Positions 41,843 through 50,398 of a stretch of 64,000 bases of DNA are shown one piece after another (position 1 is the first letter of the stretch; every line of letters begins with the position of its first letter). This stretch comes from Limnohabitans sp. (GTDB taxonomy: Bacteria > Pseudomonadota > Gammaproteobacteria > Burkholderiales > Burkholderiaceae_C): positions 62,001 to 126,000 of the forward strand of contig NZ_JAFEIF010000042.1 of the NCBI RefSeq assembly GCF_017848645.1. The letters run 5' to 3'. The notes below the pieces were generated by a model that saw nothing but the letters and a program-made list of their open reading frames with translations, was not told where the DNA came from and searched no databases. The translations under genes and the position numbers were made by a program.

Positions 41843-43474
41843 TCAGCTGGCTTGTGGCGCAGCGGCAGGCGGGGAGGGCAGCAAAGGCAGGCGCAGCTGC
41901 ACACGGGTGCCTTGACCTGTGGTTTCGTCGGCCGGGCTTTCCAGGGTCAAGCTGCCGCCATGGGCCTGGGCCAAAGCCTTGGCGATGGGCAAGCCCAGGC
42001 CGCTGCCGGCCGCGCGGTGCAGGCGGGCCGTGCGGCCTCTGAAATGCCGGTCAAACACCTGGTGCAGCTCTTCGGCCGGAATGCCAATGCCGTGGTCAAC
42101 CACCTGCAGCACCAGCGTAGGGCTTTCTTCGTCACTGCGCCTCCAGCGCAGACTCACGCAGCCAGCAGGGTGCGAGTAGCGCACCGCGTTGTCCAGCAAC
42201 AAGAGCAGCAGCTGGCACAAACGCTGCGCGTCGCCCATGACGTGCACGGCGGCCTTTTGCATGGTTTGTGCTTCGATCAGGATGTGCCGCTCACCGGCTA
42301 AGGCCTGCGCTTGCGCCAGCGCATCGGCCAGAGGTTCGGACAGGTCGACCCGCTGCGGCACCATGCTCAGGGTTTCCATGTCGCTGCGGGCCATGGCCAG
42401 CAAGTCGTCGATCACCGAGCCCAGTTGCCTGGAGGTCATCACGATGCGTTGCAGCGCTTCGCGGTATTGCGTGGCCGGGCGTTCGCCACCGCGCAAGGTG
42501 ATTTCGGCCTCCCCCCGGATGGCGGTGGTGGGCGTGCGCAGTTCGTGGCTGATGTCGGCCAGCAGCTGACGGCGGCGCGTGTCGGTTTGCTGCAGCGATT
42601 GGTTGGCTTCGTGCAAGGCGCTGGTGCGCTCGCGCACCTCGCTCTCGAGGCGCTGGCGGTGTTCGGTTTCTTGTTGCTGGTGTTTTTCCAGCGCGGCAGC
42701 CATGGCGTTCATGCTGCGGGCCACGTCAGAAAACTCGTCCTGATCGTCCAGCGGCACGCGGTGCTGCAGCCGGCCTTGGCGCAGCATGTGCGCCCCTTGC
42801 ACCAGTTCATCGATGGGCCGGCGCAGCGCCCGAGCAAAGTAGACCGTGGCCCCCAAAGCCAGCAAGGCCAAAGACAAGGCCATGCCGATCCAGAGCCAGC
42901 GAATGCGCGCCAGCGTGGCGTCTGCGGCCTGGCGTTCGCGCTGCATGGCCGCGCTTTCTCTTTCAACACTTTGAGCGATGAGCTCTCGCAAATCCCGTCC
43001 CTCGGATTTTTCAAAGACCTCGCTGAGGGTGTCCCAGCCCAGCCGTGCCGGCATGTCGGCGGGCAAGGTTTTGACCTGTGCCAGTGCTTGGCCCAGAGCG
43101 TGGACGTTGTGGCCCAGCACCTGCACCGCGTCCGTGCGGGCAGCGTGTTCTTGGCTGTCCCGGCCGTCCAGCCCCAACGCCGCTGCTTTTTGGGCCAGCA
43201 GGGCCAATTCACCCAGGTTTTGTTGCATCTGCTGGAGCAAGTCGTCACGCTCGGCAGGGTTGCCACCCGCGCCAATTTTGTGCTGGGTCACCCACGACCG
43301 CAGCCGCTGCTTGGTGGCCGACAGTTGCACAAAACCCTGGTGGATGTCGCTGGCCAAGCGCCCGCGCACCACCTGGCGCTCGGCCTCGCGCAAGGCAAAC
43401 ACCGCCCCCACCCCTTGCAACACGATGCACGCGGCCAAAACGAGCAAGACTCCACTGAGCTGTCTTCGGAACAT
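41843..43474 (-). CDS. HAMP-domain sensor histidine kinase
   Basis: Membrane kinase of 543 residues. TM1 at about 8-28, a helical periplasmic domain of about 150 residues, TM2 (IGMALSLALLALGATVYFA), HAMP (ALRRPIDELVQGAHMLRQG), a coiled coil, HisKA with the phospho-His in ADISHELRTP, and an HATPase with DNAVRYS, DHGIGIP and GSGLGLPIA. It is transcribed before its cognate regulator. The signal is unknown. Confidence 0.92.
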   Translation of the reverse strand: MFRRQLSGVLLVLAACIVLQGVGAVFALREAERQVVRGRLASDIHQGFVQLSATKQRLRSWVTQHKIGAGGNPAERDDLLQQMQQNLGELALLAQKAAALGLDGRDSQEHAARTDAVQVLGHNVHALGQALAQVKTLPADMPARLGWDTLSEVFEKSEGRDLRELIAQSVERESAAMQRERQAADATLARIRWLWIGMALSLALLALGATVYFARALRRPIDELVQGAHMLRQGRLQHRVPLDDQDEFSDVARSMNAMAAALEKHQQQETEHRQRLESEVRERTSALHEANQSLQQTDTRRRQLLADISHELRTPTTAIRGEAEITLRGGERPATQYREALQRIVMTSRQLGSVIDDLLAMARSDMETLSMVPQRVDLSEPLADALAQAQALAGERHILIEAQTMQKAAVHVMGDAQRLCQLLLLLLDNAVRYSHPAGCVSLRWRRSDEESPTLVLQVVDHGIGIPAEELHQVFDRHFRGRTARLHRAAGSGLGLPIAKALAQAHGGSLTLESPADETTGQGTRVQLRLPLLPSPPAAAPQAS

Positions 43475-43660
43475 TTTTGTATTGTCACCGCCGTGGCCCG
43501 AGTTCGTGGTCGTGTCATCTGGGGTTAATGCTGTGTTCAGCGGTGCGTCATGTGGGCGTCAAGTCCGGTTCATGGCTGGGGCGTTCAATCCCATCAGGCA
43601 TCTGAATACAAACAGATTGTCTTTTTCAACTTTTTAATTCTGAATGACTGGAGTCAAACC

Positions 43661-44218
43661 ATGAAATCCTTTTCCTTGATGGCCGCATCTTTGGCGGTGT
43701 GGGGTCTGTCCGGCGCTGCCCAAGCCACCACCGTGGTCAACCAGGCCATCACCGAAGCCGAAGTGCGCAACGCCCAAACCGCCTGGTGCAAAGCCTTGGT
43801 TGACATCAGCACCACAGGGGCCACCCAAGGCCCGGCTGCAGCCAAAGCCTTGGCCGAGAAGGTGATCGATGCCGCTTACGGCTACCAAATGGGTGCGGTC
43901 CTGTTCAAGCCCACACTGACCGTGGTGCCCCAGACTTTCCGCACCACCAAGGCGGGCGCATTGGCCTATTTTGTGGGCGGTGATTCGAACTTCCCCAAGG
44001 ACACGGGTTTTGCGCTCAAGGGCTGGACCAAGTGTGAAGCCAAAAACGCCGCCGTCTTCATCGCAGGCGACTCGGCCAGCAGCATGGGCAACGTCATGAT
44101 CACCGACAAAGCCGGCAAAGTGACCACCGTCGACAAGACCTGGACTTACGTCAAGGACGATGCGGGCCAACTGCGCATCGTGGTGCACCACTCTTCCTTG
44201 CCCTACAGCGGCAGCTGA
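43661..44218 (+). CDS. Secreted protein of unknown function, possibly SnoaL/NTF2-like
   Basis: A 185-residue protein with a clear signal peptide (MKSFSLMAASLAVWGLSGAAQA). The mature part has a conserved look (QTAWCKALVDIS, AYGYQMGAVLFKPTLT, GALAYFVGGD, GFALKGW) and ends in a beta-rich segment (YVKDDAGQLRIVVHHSSLPY), compatible with an NTF2-like fold. Homologues are sometimes labelled phosphoribosyl-AMP cyclohydrolase, but no HisI zinc motif is visible. Two Cys could pair in the periplasm. Monocistronic. Confidence 0.65.
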   Translation: MKSFSLMAASLAVWGLSGAAQATTVVNQAITEAEVRNAQTAWCKALVDISTTGATQGPAAAKALAEKVIDAAYGYQMGAVLFKPTLTVVPQTFRTTKAGALAYFVGGDSNFPKDTGFALKGWTKCEAKNAAVFIAGDSASSMGNVMITDKAGKVTTVDKTWTYVKDDAGQLRIVVHHSSLPYSGS

Positions 44219-44287
44219 TCGGCAGCTGATCGGCGCTGCACAGCGCGGTCACGGCGGGGCTGGACGGGGGAACAAGTGCGAGCCTGC

Positions 44288-44320
44288 TTGATCCAACTCT
44301 GGCCAGTCCCGGCCTACAAT
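44288..44320 (+). promoter_or_regulatory. Candidate promoter of the thi operon
   Basis: TACAAT at 44315-44320 is a good -10 just upstream of the riboswitch. The best -35 candidate is TTGATC at 44288-44293, but the 21-base spacing is long. Confidence 0.4.
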
Positions 44321-44327
44321 GCTCCAC

Positions 44328-44417
44328 TTCACCGGGGGTGCCCTGGCTGCGCTGTGCAGCAGGGGCTGAGACATACCCCTCTTACCTGATCTGGGTTGTG
44401 CCAGCGTAGGGAGCGTG
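44328..44417 (+). promoter_or_regulatory. TPP riboswitch (THI element)
   Basis: The conserved core is present in order: GGGGTGCC, an arm, GGGGCTGAGA, TACCC, ACCTGATCTGGGTTGTGCCAGCGTAGGGA. Thiamine diphosphate binding should turn down the thiamine transporter genes that follow. The GGGAG ribosome-binding-like sequence directly at its 3' end suggests translational control. Confidence 0.95.
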
Positions 44418-44506
44418 AAGCGATGGCCACCCTCAGCACCCGGCGTGCACCACGGCCTTGCGCTTCATGCCCCGAGCGGGCTTGTGGGCAAGAAAGGCGT
44501 CAGCGC

Positions 44507-45610
44507 ATGTGGCAAAGGTTTCAGCGGTTCGGGGTTTCTGCAGCAGCAGCTTTACTGAGTGCCTGTCTTGCGGCTGTGCCTTCCTGGGCTTGGGCACAAG
44601 CGGGCTCGGCTGCCGCCACGCCGCTGCGGGTCATGACGCACAGCTCCTTTGACCTGCCCAAACCTTTGTTGGCCCGTTTCGAGCAAGAAGCGGGCGTGAA
44701 ACTGCAGCTCATCCAGGGCGGTGATGCGGGCGAGATGCTCAACAAACTCATCTTGAGCCAGGCCGCGCCCGTGGCCGATGTGGTCTACGGCATCGACAAC
44801 ACCTTGCTGCCCCGCGCTCTGGCCAGCGGCATTTTGGCCCCGTTTCCCCATGTTGTTGGCTCTGCAGCGCAACGCCCGGCCTTGGCCCGCATGGCCGACA
44901 CGGCTGGCCCGGACGGGGTGGTGGGTGGCTTGGTGCCCATCAATTACGGCTACGTGAACCTGAACATCGACAAAGCCTGGTTTGCGCAAAAAGGACTGAC
45001 CCTGCCCAAGAGCCTGCAAGAGCTGAGCAGCCCCGCTTACCAGGGTTTGCTGGTGGTGCCCAACCCCGCCACATCGAGCCCGGGCCAGGCCTTCATGCTG
45101 GCCACCGTGGCTGGCATGGGCGAGCAAGCCGCTTTTGATTGGTGGGCCCGCATGCGGGCCAACGGCGTCAAAGTGGTCAAAGGCTGGAGCGAGGCTTATT
45201 ACACGGAGTTCAGCCGCAATGGCGGCAGCCGCCCCATCGTGGTGAGCTACGCCACCAGTCCGGCGGCCGAGGTGTTCTACAGCAAGGAAAAAATCAGCGC
45301 CTCACCCACCGCCAATGTGTTTTTGCCGGGGGCGGTGTTCCGGCAAGTCGAGGGCGCGGCCTTGCTCAAGGGGGCCAGCCCGGCAGCCCAGGCCGCGGGG
45401 GTGAAGTTCATCGAGTTTTTGCGCTCCACCCCGGTGCAGCAGGCCCTGCAAACCCGGCTGTGGATGTACCCCGCCGAGCCGGGCACGCCCCACCACGCGG
45501 TGCTGCAACACGCCCAGGAGCCCAAGCACTTTGAGGCTGTGCCCTTGCGGGTGCTGACGGACCAGGCGGGCAGTTGGCAGCGGCGCTGGACGCAAGTCGT
45601 AATCAAGTAA
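44507..45610 (+). CDS. thiB: Thiamine ABC transporter, periplasmic binding protein
   Basis: A 367-residue periplasmic protein with a signal peptide cleaved near AWA-QA. It has the ThiB/TbpA-type features LRVMTHSSFDLPKPLL, DVVYGIDNTLL and YVNLNIDKAWF with PATSSPGQAF. It delivers thiamine or its phosphates to ThiPQ. ATG 44507 gives a normal signal peptide; ATG 44423, directly after the riboswitch, would add 28 Arg/Cys-rich residues and is the main alternative because of its GGGAG site. Confidence 0.9.
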   Translation: MWQRFQRFGVSAAAALLSACLAAVPSWAWAQAGSAAATPLRVMTHSSFDLPKPLLARFEQEAGVKLQLIQGGDAGEMLNKLILSQAAPVADVVYGIDNTLLPRALASGILAPFPHVVGSAAQRPALARMADTAGPDGVVGGLVPINYGYVNLNIDKAWFAQKGLTLPKSLQELSSPAYQGLLVVPNPATSSPGQAFMLATVAGMGEQAAFDWWARMRANGVKVVKGWSEAYYTEFSRNGGSRPIVVSYATSPAAEVFYSKEKISASPTANVFLPGAVFRQVEGAALLKGASPAAQAAGVKFIEFLRSTPVQQALQTRLWMYPAEPGTPHHAVLQHAQEPKHFEAVPLRVLTDQAGSWQRRWTQVVIK

Positions 45611-45661
45611 GTGTTGTGTTCATCACTGCCGCCATGACCACGACGCCATGATGCTTCCGAC

Positions 45662-47348
45662 ATGACGCCCACCCGTTTTTCAAGGGCACCCGCCGTTCGG
45701 GCCTCCGTTCGTTTTCGCCAACGCCGCACCGTGCTGTGGCTGGCGGCCGGGCCTGCGTTGTTTGCGCTGGCGCTGTTGGTCTGGCCTGTGGCGCGGCTGC
45801 TGTGGCAAGGCCTGTGGGGCGAGCCCCTGGCGGGCCTGCCCCTGGATGACACCGGCCCTTGGTGGCTGGACACGCACCTGCAGTGGCGCGTGGGCTGGAC
45901 GCTGCTGCAGGCACTGGCCACTTGTGTGCTGTGTTTGGTCTTGGGTTTGCCCATGGCCTGGGTGCTGGCGCGGCTTGAATTCACCGGGCGCATGGCTTGG
46001 CAGCGCGCCTTGATGCTGCCTTTTGTGGTGCCCACCTTGGTGGCGGCGCTGGGCATTTTGGCGCTGTGGGGTCCGCGCGGGCTGCTGGGCGGGCCGCTGG
46101 CGCAGGCGGGCTGGTCGCTGGAGGGCAGCCCCTGGTTGCTGCTGCTGGGCAATTTGTTTTTCAACCTGTCTTTGGTGGTGCGTGCGGGCATGGACGGGCT
46201 CGCGCAAGTCAGTGCCCAGCGGGTGGCGGTGGCCCGCACCTTGGGGGCCACGCCTTGGCGGGCGTTTTGGCGGGTCGAGTGGCCTGTGGTTGCGCCTTGG
46301 CTGGCTTCGGCTTTGTGCCTGGTGTTTTTGTATTGCTTCACCGGCTTTGGCCTGGCCCTGGTGCTGGGCGGGCAGCGCTGGTCCACCGTGGAGGTGGAGA
46401 TCTACACCCTGATCGCGCACGAGCTGGCCCTGGCCCGCGCCGCAGCGCTGGCCGTGGCCATGCTGGCGCTGACAGCGGGCATGGCCTGGGCGTACGCCTG
46501 GGTGGAGCGGCGCTTGGCCAGTCCGGCCCGCATCACCCCGGTGGCGCGTCGCCCCTTGCAGGGCGCGGCCGTCTGGGGCGGCTGGGCACTGGCCTTGGGC
46601 GGCTGGCTGCTGCTGTGCGGCGCGCCCTTGCTGGCCCTGCTCCTGCAGGCGGCGCAAGCGGCGTGGTTCGGGCAGGGTTGGGCGGTGCTGGGCGAGGCCG
46701 ACACCTGGTTGGCGGTGGGCAACACCTTGCGTTTTAGCGGCTTGGCGCTGGCGCTGGCCACGGCGCTGGGTTTGCTGCACGCGCTGGCCGGGCAGGCCAT
46801 GCGCCGCTGGGCGCCTGCCGCGCTGGCTTGGCGGGCCAGCGCGTATGCACCTTTGGTGGTGTCGCCCGTGGCGCTGGCCTTTGGTTTGCTGCTGCTGTAC
46901 CCGCAGTGGCTGGCCAGTTGGCCCCTGCTGGTGGCCGCTTATGCCTTGCTGGCTTACCCCTTTGTGGCCAAAGCGCTCACCGCCGCGCTCGATGCGCTGC
47001 CCGATTCCTACGCCCAAGCCGCCGCCAGCTTGGGCGCAAGTCCTGTGCGCGTGCTGTGGCGTGTGACTTTGCCGCTGGTGGCCCCTGCCTTGCGCCGGGG
47101 CATGGCTTTTGCGGCGGCCACCATGCTGGGCGAATTCGCCGTGTCTTTGCTGCTCTCGCGCCCCGAATGGCTGACCCTGAGCACCTTGATCTACCAACGC
47201 CTAGGCCGCCCCGGCAGTGCCAACCTGGACGCCGCGCTGGTGCTGTCCGCTTTGCTCATGGCCTTGGCCTTGCTCGCTTTTTGGCTCATCGAAGGGCGAG
47301 GCCCCCAGCGCAGCGCCCCTCGCCGTGCCCACCCACAGGATTCGCGTC

Positions 47349-47356
<8 letters not shown>
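45662..47356 (+). CDS. thiP: Thiamine ABC transporter permease
   Basis: A 564-residue inner-membrane permease made of two fused halves of about six helices each, as in ThiP. EAA-type cytoplasmic loops are visible in both halves (AVARTLGATPWRAFWRVEWP and AQAAASLGASPVRVLWRVTLP), where the ATPase docks. Very high GC and Leu/Ala content. It follows thiB by 51 bases and overlaps thiQ by 8. Confidence 0.93.
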
Positions 47357-48008
<652 letters not shown>

Positions 48009-48071
48009 TGGGGTGAGGGCCTTGCAGCTGGCGCTTCAAAGAACTGGTCAAAGTGCCAGTCAAAGCTCAAG

Positions 48072-48665
48072 TTAAAGTTTCAGGGCCTGCCAGACCCGAA
48101 TGGCCGCATACGCGTCGTTGGCGGCGTAGACCAGTTGCGCCTCGCTCAGGCGGGCGTTGGCCCAGTTGCTGGTGGCAGCTTTTTTGGACTTGATGAAGCG
48201 CTGGTTGAACAGCACGGCCACCGCGCCTTTGACGCCCATGTCTTTGCGGTAACCCCGCTCGCGAAAGATGGTGTTGAGCTCCAGAATGCCCTGTGGGTCG
48301 ATGCCCAGCTTGTGCACGATGCGCTTGCGGTCGTCGCCCAGGCCAAACCCGGCTTTGGCAATGCCGCCGCGTGCCAGCAAATCGGCGGCAACGGCGCGGC
48401 ACTCTGGATCGTGGAGCTGAAACACCCAAGCCCGCTCGGCCGTGGCCAGCTGCAAGATGTGCGGCCCGTCTGACTGTTCGCCCACCTTGAAGGTGGGCTT
48501 GGATTCGGTGTCAAAGCCCCAGGCGCGGGCGGTGATCAACTGGTCGTGCGCCTGATGCGCCTGCGCCGCGGTGTTCACCAGGCTGATGCGGTCCAGCCCC
48601 AGGCGCTCAAATTCGGGCAGCAGGGCGATGGCGTCTTTGTCGGGGGTGGGGCGTTGCGCGTTCAT
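48072..48665 (-). CDS. DEDD-type 3'-5' exonuclease
   Basis: A 197-residue single-domain nuclease related to the exonuclease domain of RNase D. The metal-binding residues appear in order: FDTES, GLGDDRKR, and YAANDAYAA (DEDDy, Tyr before the last Asp). No HRDC domain follows, so it is not full-length RNase D. ATG 48665 is preferred over a TTG at 48674. It follows the GTPase gene by 5 bases. Confidence 0.87.
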   Translation of the reverse strand: MNAQRPTPDKDAIALLPEFERLGLDRISLVNTAAQAHQAHDQLITARAWGFDTESKPTFKVGEQSDGPHILQLATAERAWVFQLHDPECRAVAADLLARGGIAKAGFGLGDDRKRIVHKLGIDPQGILELNTIFRERGYRKDMGVKGAVAVLFNQRFIKSKKAATSNWANARLSEAQLVYAANDAYAAIRVWQALKL

Positions 48666-48670
48666 GGCGT

Positions 48671-49597
48671 TCAATCTTTCACGGCTTTTTGGGCCTTCTT
48701 GCTGCCTTCTTTGCGCACGGCCCGCTCGGCATCGGCTTTTTTGCCCTCGGCCAGCCAGGCGGCAAATTCTGCGGGGGTTTCCAGCGTCAGGCGGCCCAAA
48801 GCGGCCGAGCGGAAGTCGTGGATCACGATTTCGGCGGCCTTGGTGGTGTTGACCCGGCCGCCGCTCTGGATCGCGCCGCGCTGGCGGGCGATGGCTTCGA
48901 GCAAGGTTTCGTCGGTGTGGCGTGCCACGTCTTGCACTTTGTAGCGCTCGGTGATGGCTTGGGGGTAATGCGGGATCAGGTAGTTCAGCAGTTCCAGCGC
49001 CACCACCTCTTCGTCAAAAGCGTTCACGCCAATCGCGCCGCTGGCGGCCAAATTGAAACCGCTTTGCTCCACGATGATGCGCGGCCACAGCACGCCGGGG
49101 GTGTCGTACAAATAAAAGTCATCGGCCAGCGTGATGCGCTGCTCCAGCTTGGTCACGCCCGCTTCGTCGCCGGTTTTGGCGGCGCGTTTGCCTTTGAGGG
49201 TGTTGATCAGCGTCGATTTGCCCACGTTGGGTATGCCACAAATGAGCACCCGCATGGGCTTGACCATGCCGCCCCGGTTGGGTGCGAGTTGGCGGCAAGC
49301 ATCGATTAAAGCCTTGGCGGGCTGAGTCATGCTGGTGTCTAGCCCCAGCGCGCTCACGCCGGGCAGGGCGTTGTAGTGGGCCAGCCAGGCGGTGGTTTGC
49401 GCCGGGTCGGCCAAGTCTTGCTTGCTCAGGATTTTGAGGCCTGGTTTGCCCCCGATCAGCTCGGCCAGCATGGGGTTGGCGCTCGAGCCCGGCAGGCGGG
49501 CGTCCAGCATCTCAATGACCACATCGATGTCTTTGATGCGCTCCCCAATCGCCTTGCGCGTGAGGTGCATGTGTCCGGGGAACCATTGAATCGCCAT
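48671..49597 (-). CDS. Circularly permuted GTPase, RbgA/YlqF-like
   Basis: Ribosome-biogenesis GTPase of 308 residues with the G motifs in permuted order: G4 (SKQDLAD) near residue 60 before G1 (GIPNVGKSTLIN), G2 region and G3 (DTPGVLWP). The start MAIQWFPGHM is diagnostic of RbgA. It likely helps late 50S assembly. It is cotranscribed with the exonuclease. Confidence 0.92.
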   Translation of the reverse strand: MAIQWFPGHMHLTRKAIGERIKDIDVVIEMLDARLPGSSANPMLAELIGGKPGLKILSKQDLADPAQTTAWLAHYNALPGVSALGLDTSMTQPAKALIDACRQLAPNRGGMVKPMRVLICGIPNVGKSTLINTLKGKRAAKTGDEAGVTKLEQRITLADDFYLYDTPGVLWPRIIVEQSGFNLAASGAIGVNAFDEEVVALELLNYLIPHYPQAITERYKVQDVARHTDETLLEAIARQRGAIQSGGRVNTTKAAEIVIHDFRSAALGRLTLETPAEFAAWLAEGKKADAERAVRKEGSKKAQKAVKD

Positions 49598-49690
49598 AAA
49601 AGAAGCCGTTGCTGACTGAAAGTGCCAAATGGGTGATTGTCAGGCAGTTCTCACCCGCGTGGCGCTGGATGGCCCCCTTTCACCCAAGCT

Positions 49691-50113
49691 TCAGTTAAAG
49701 GTCCAGGGGTTGATGAGGTCCACGCCTGTGCCCTGAAAGTCACGCACGTTGCGTGTGGCCACGATGAAGCCGTGGGTTTTAGCGATAGCCGCGATTGCAC
49801 AGTCTGCAAAGCCCACGGGGTTGCCCTGGGCCTGTGCGCCAGCCAGGCATGCGGCAAAACAGTTCGCCGCACGGTTGTCAAAGTGCAAGATACGGCCCTC
49901 AAAGAGAACGCTCACTTGGCTGGCCAATGCTTGGGATAAAGCATCACGCCGTTTGCCTTGGGGCATGATTTCCACACCCGCCAGCAACTCGGCCAAGTTG
50001 ATGCTGGTGATGAACAAGGTGCCCGGCTCTTGGGCATTGAGCCAATGCACGACCCCGGGATGCGGCAAGGGTTTGAGGGGTTCTGACACCAAGTTGGTGT
50101 CCAAAATGATCAT
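49691..50113 (-). CDS. PIN-domain toxin (FitB/VapC type)
   Basis: A 140-residue PIN ribonuclease. Acidic metal ligands are in ILDTNLVSE (Asp5), NLAELLAG and the GFADCAIAAIA segment, followed by ATRNVRDF, the FitB/VapC C-terminal signature. It overlaps the antitoxin gene by 4 bases (ATGA). It should cleave RNA when freed from its antitoxin. Confidence 0.9.
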   Translation of the reverse strand: MIILDTNLVSEPLKPLPHPGVVHWLNAQEPGTLFITSINLAELLAGVEIMPQGKRRDALSQALASQVSVLFEGRILHFDNRAANCFAACLAGAQAQGNPVGFADCAIAAIAKTHGFIVATRNVRDFQGTGVDLINPWTFN

Positions 50114-50343
50114 TCGAAGCTAGCCGGTTCAACGGGGCGCTTGTCGCGTGGGAACTCCAATTCGATGCCCCCCAGTTGTTGGCCAATGGCCACCAAGGCT
50201 GAGCCAATCCCGATTTTGGGGGCCACGGCATTTTCCAGAATCAGGCGAATCTCAGCCTCGGTGCTGCGTCCATGCTGGGCGGCGCGCAGTTTGAGGGCCC
50301 GGTGTGTGGCTTCTGGCAAGTTTCTGACGGTGACGGATGACAT
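50110..50343 (-). CDS. Ribbon-helix-helix antitoxin (FitA/VapB type)
   Basis: A 77-residue Arc-like protein: beta strand SSVTVRNLPEATHRALKLRAAQHGRS and helices EAEIRLILENAV form the RHH DNA-binding part; the C-terminal tail wraps the toxin. It binds and represses the operator upstream and neutralises the PIN toxin. Confidence 0.9.
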   Translation of the reverse strand: MSSVTVRNLPEATHRALKLRAAQHGRSTEAEIRLILENAVAPKIGIGSALVAIGQQLGGIELEFPRDKRPVEPASFE

Positions 50344-50371
50344 GGCCGCTTCTCCTTCAAATGAATCTGAA

Positions 50372-50398
50372 TGATAGCAATCAATTGATTTGATATCA
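50372..50398. promoter_or_regulatory. Probable operator of the minus-strand FitAB module
   Basis: A 27-base imperfect palindrome, TGATAGCAATCAA / TTGATTTGATATCA (one-base offset), starts 28 bases upstream of the antitoxin ATG. It contains the last codon region of the restriction gene, including its stop. Its GATAGCAAT word recurs upstream of the second FitAB module. Confidence 0.55.

Noticed and set aside
45680..47197. 505-codon minus-strand frame opposite thiP
   Set aside because: Low-complexity Gln/Arg/Gly/Pro-rich translation, antisense to an intact permease gene; no motifs.
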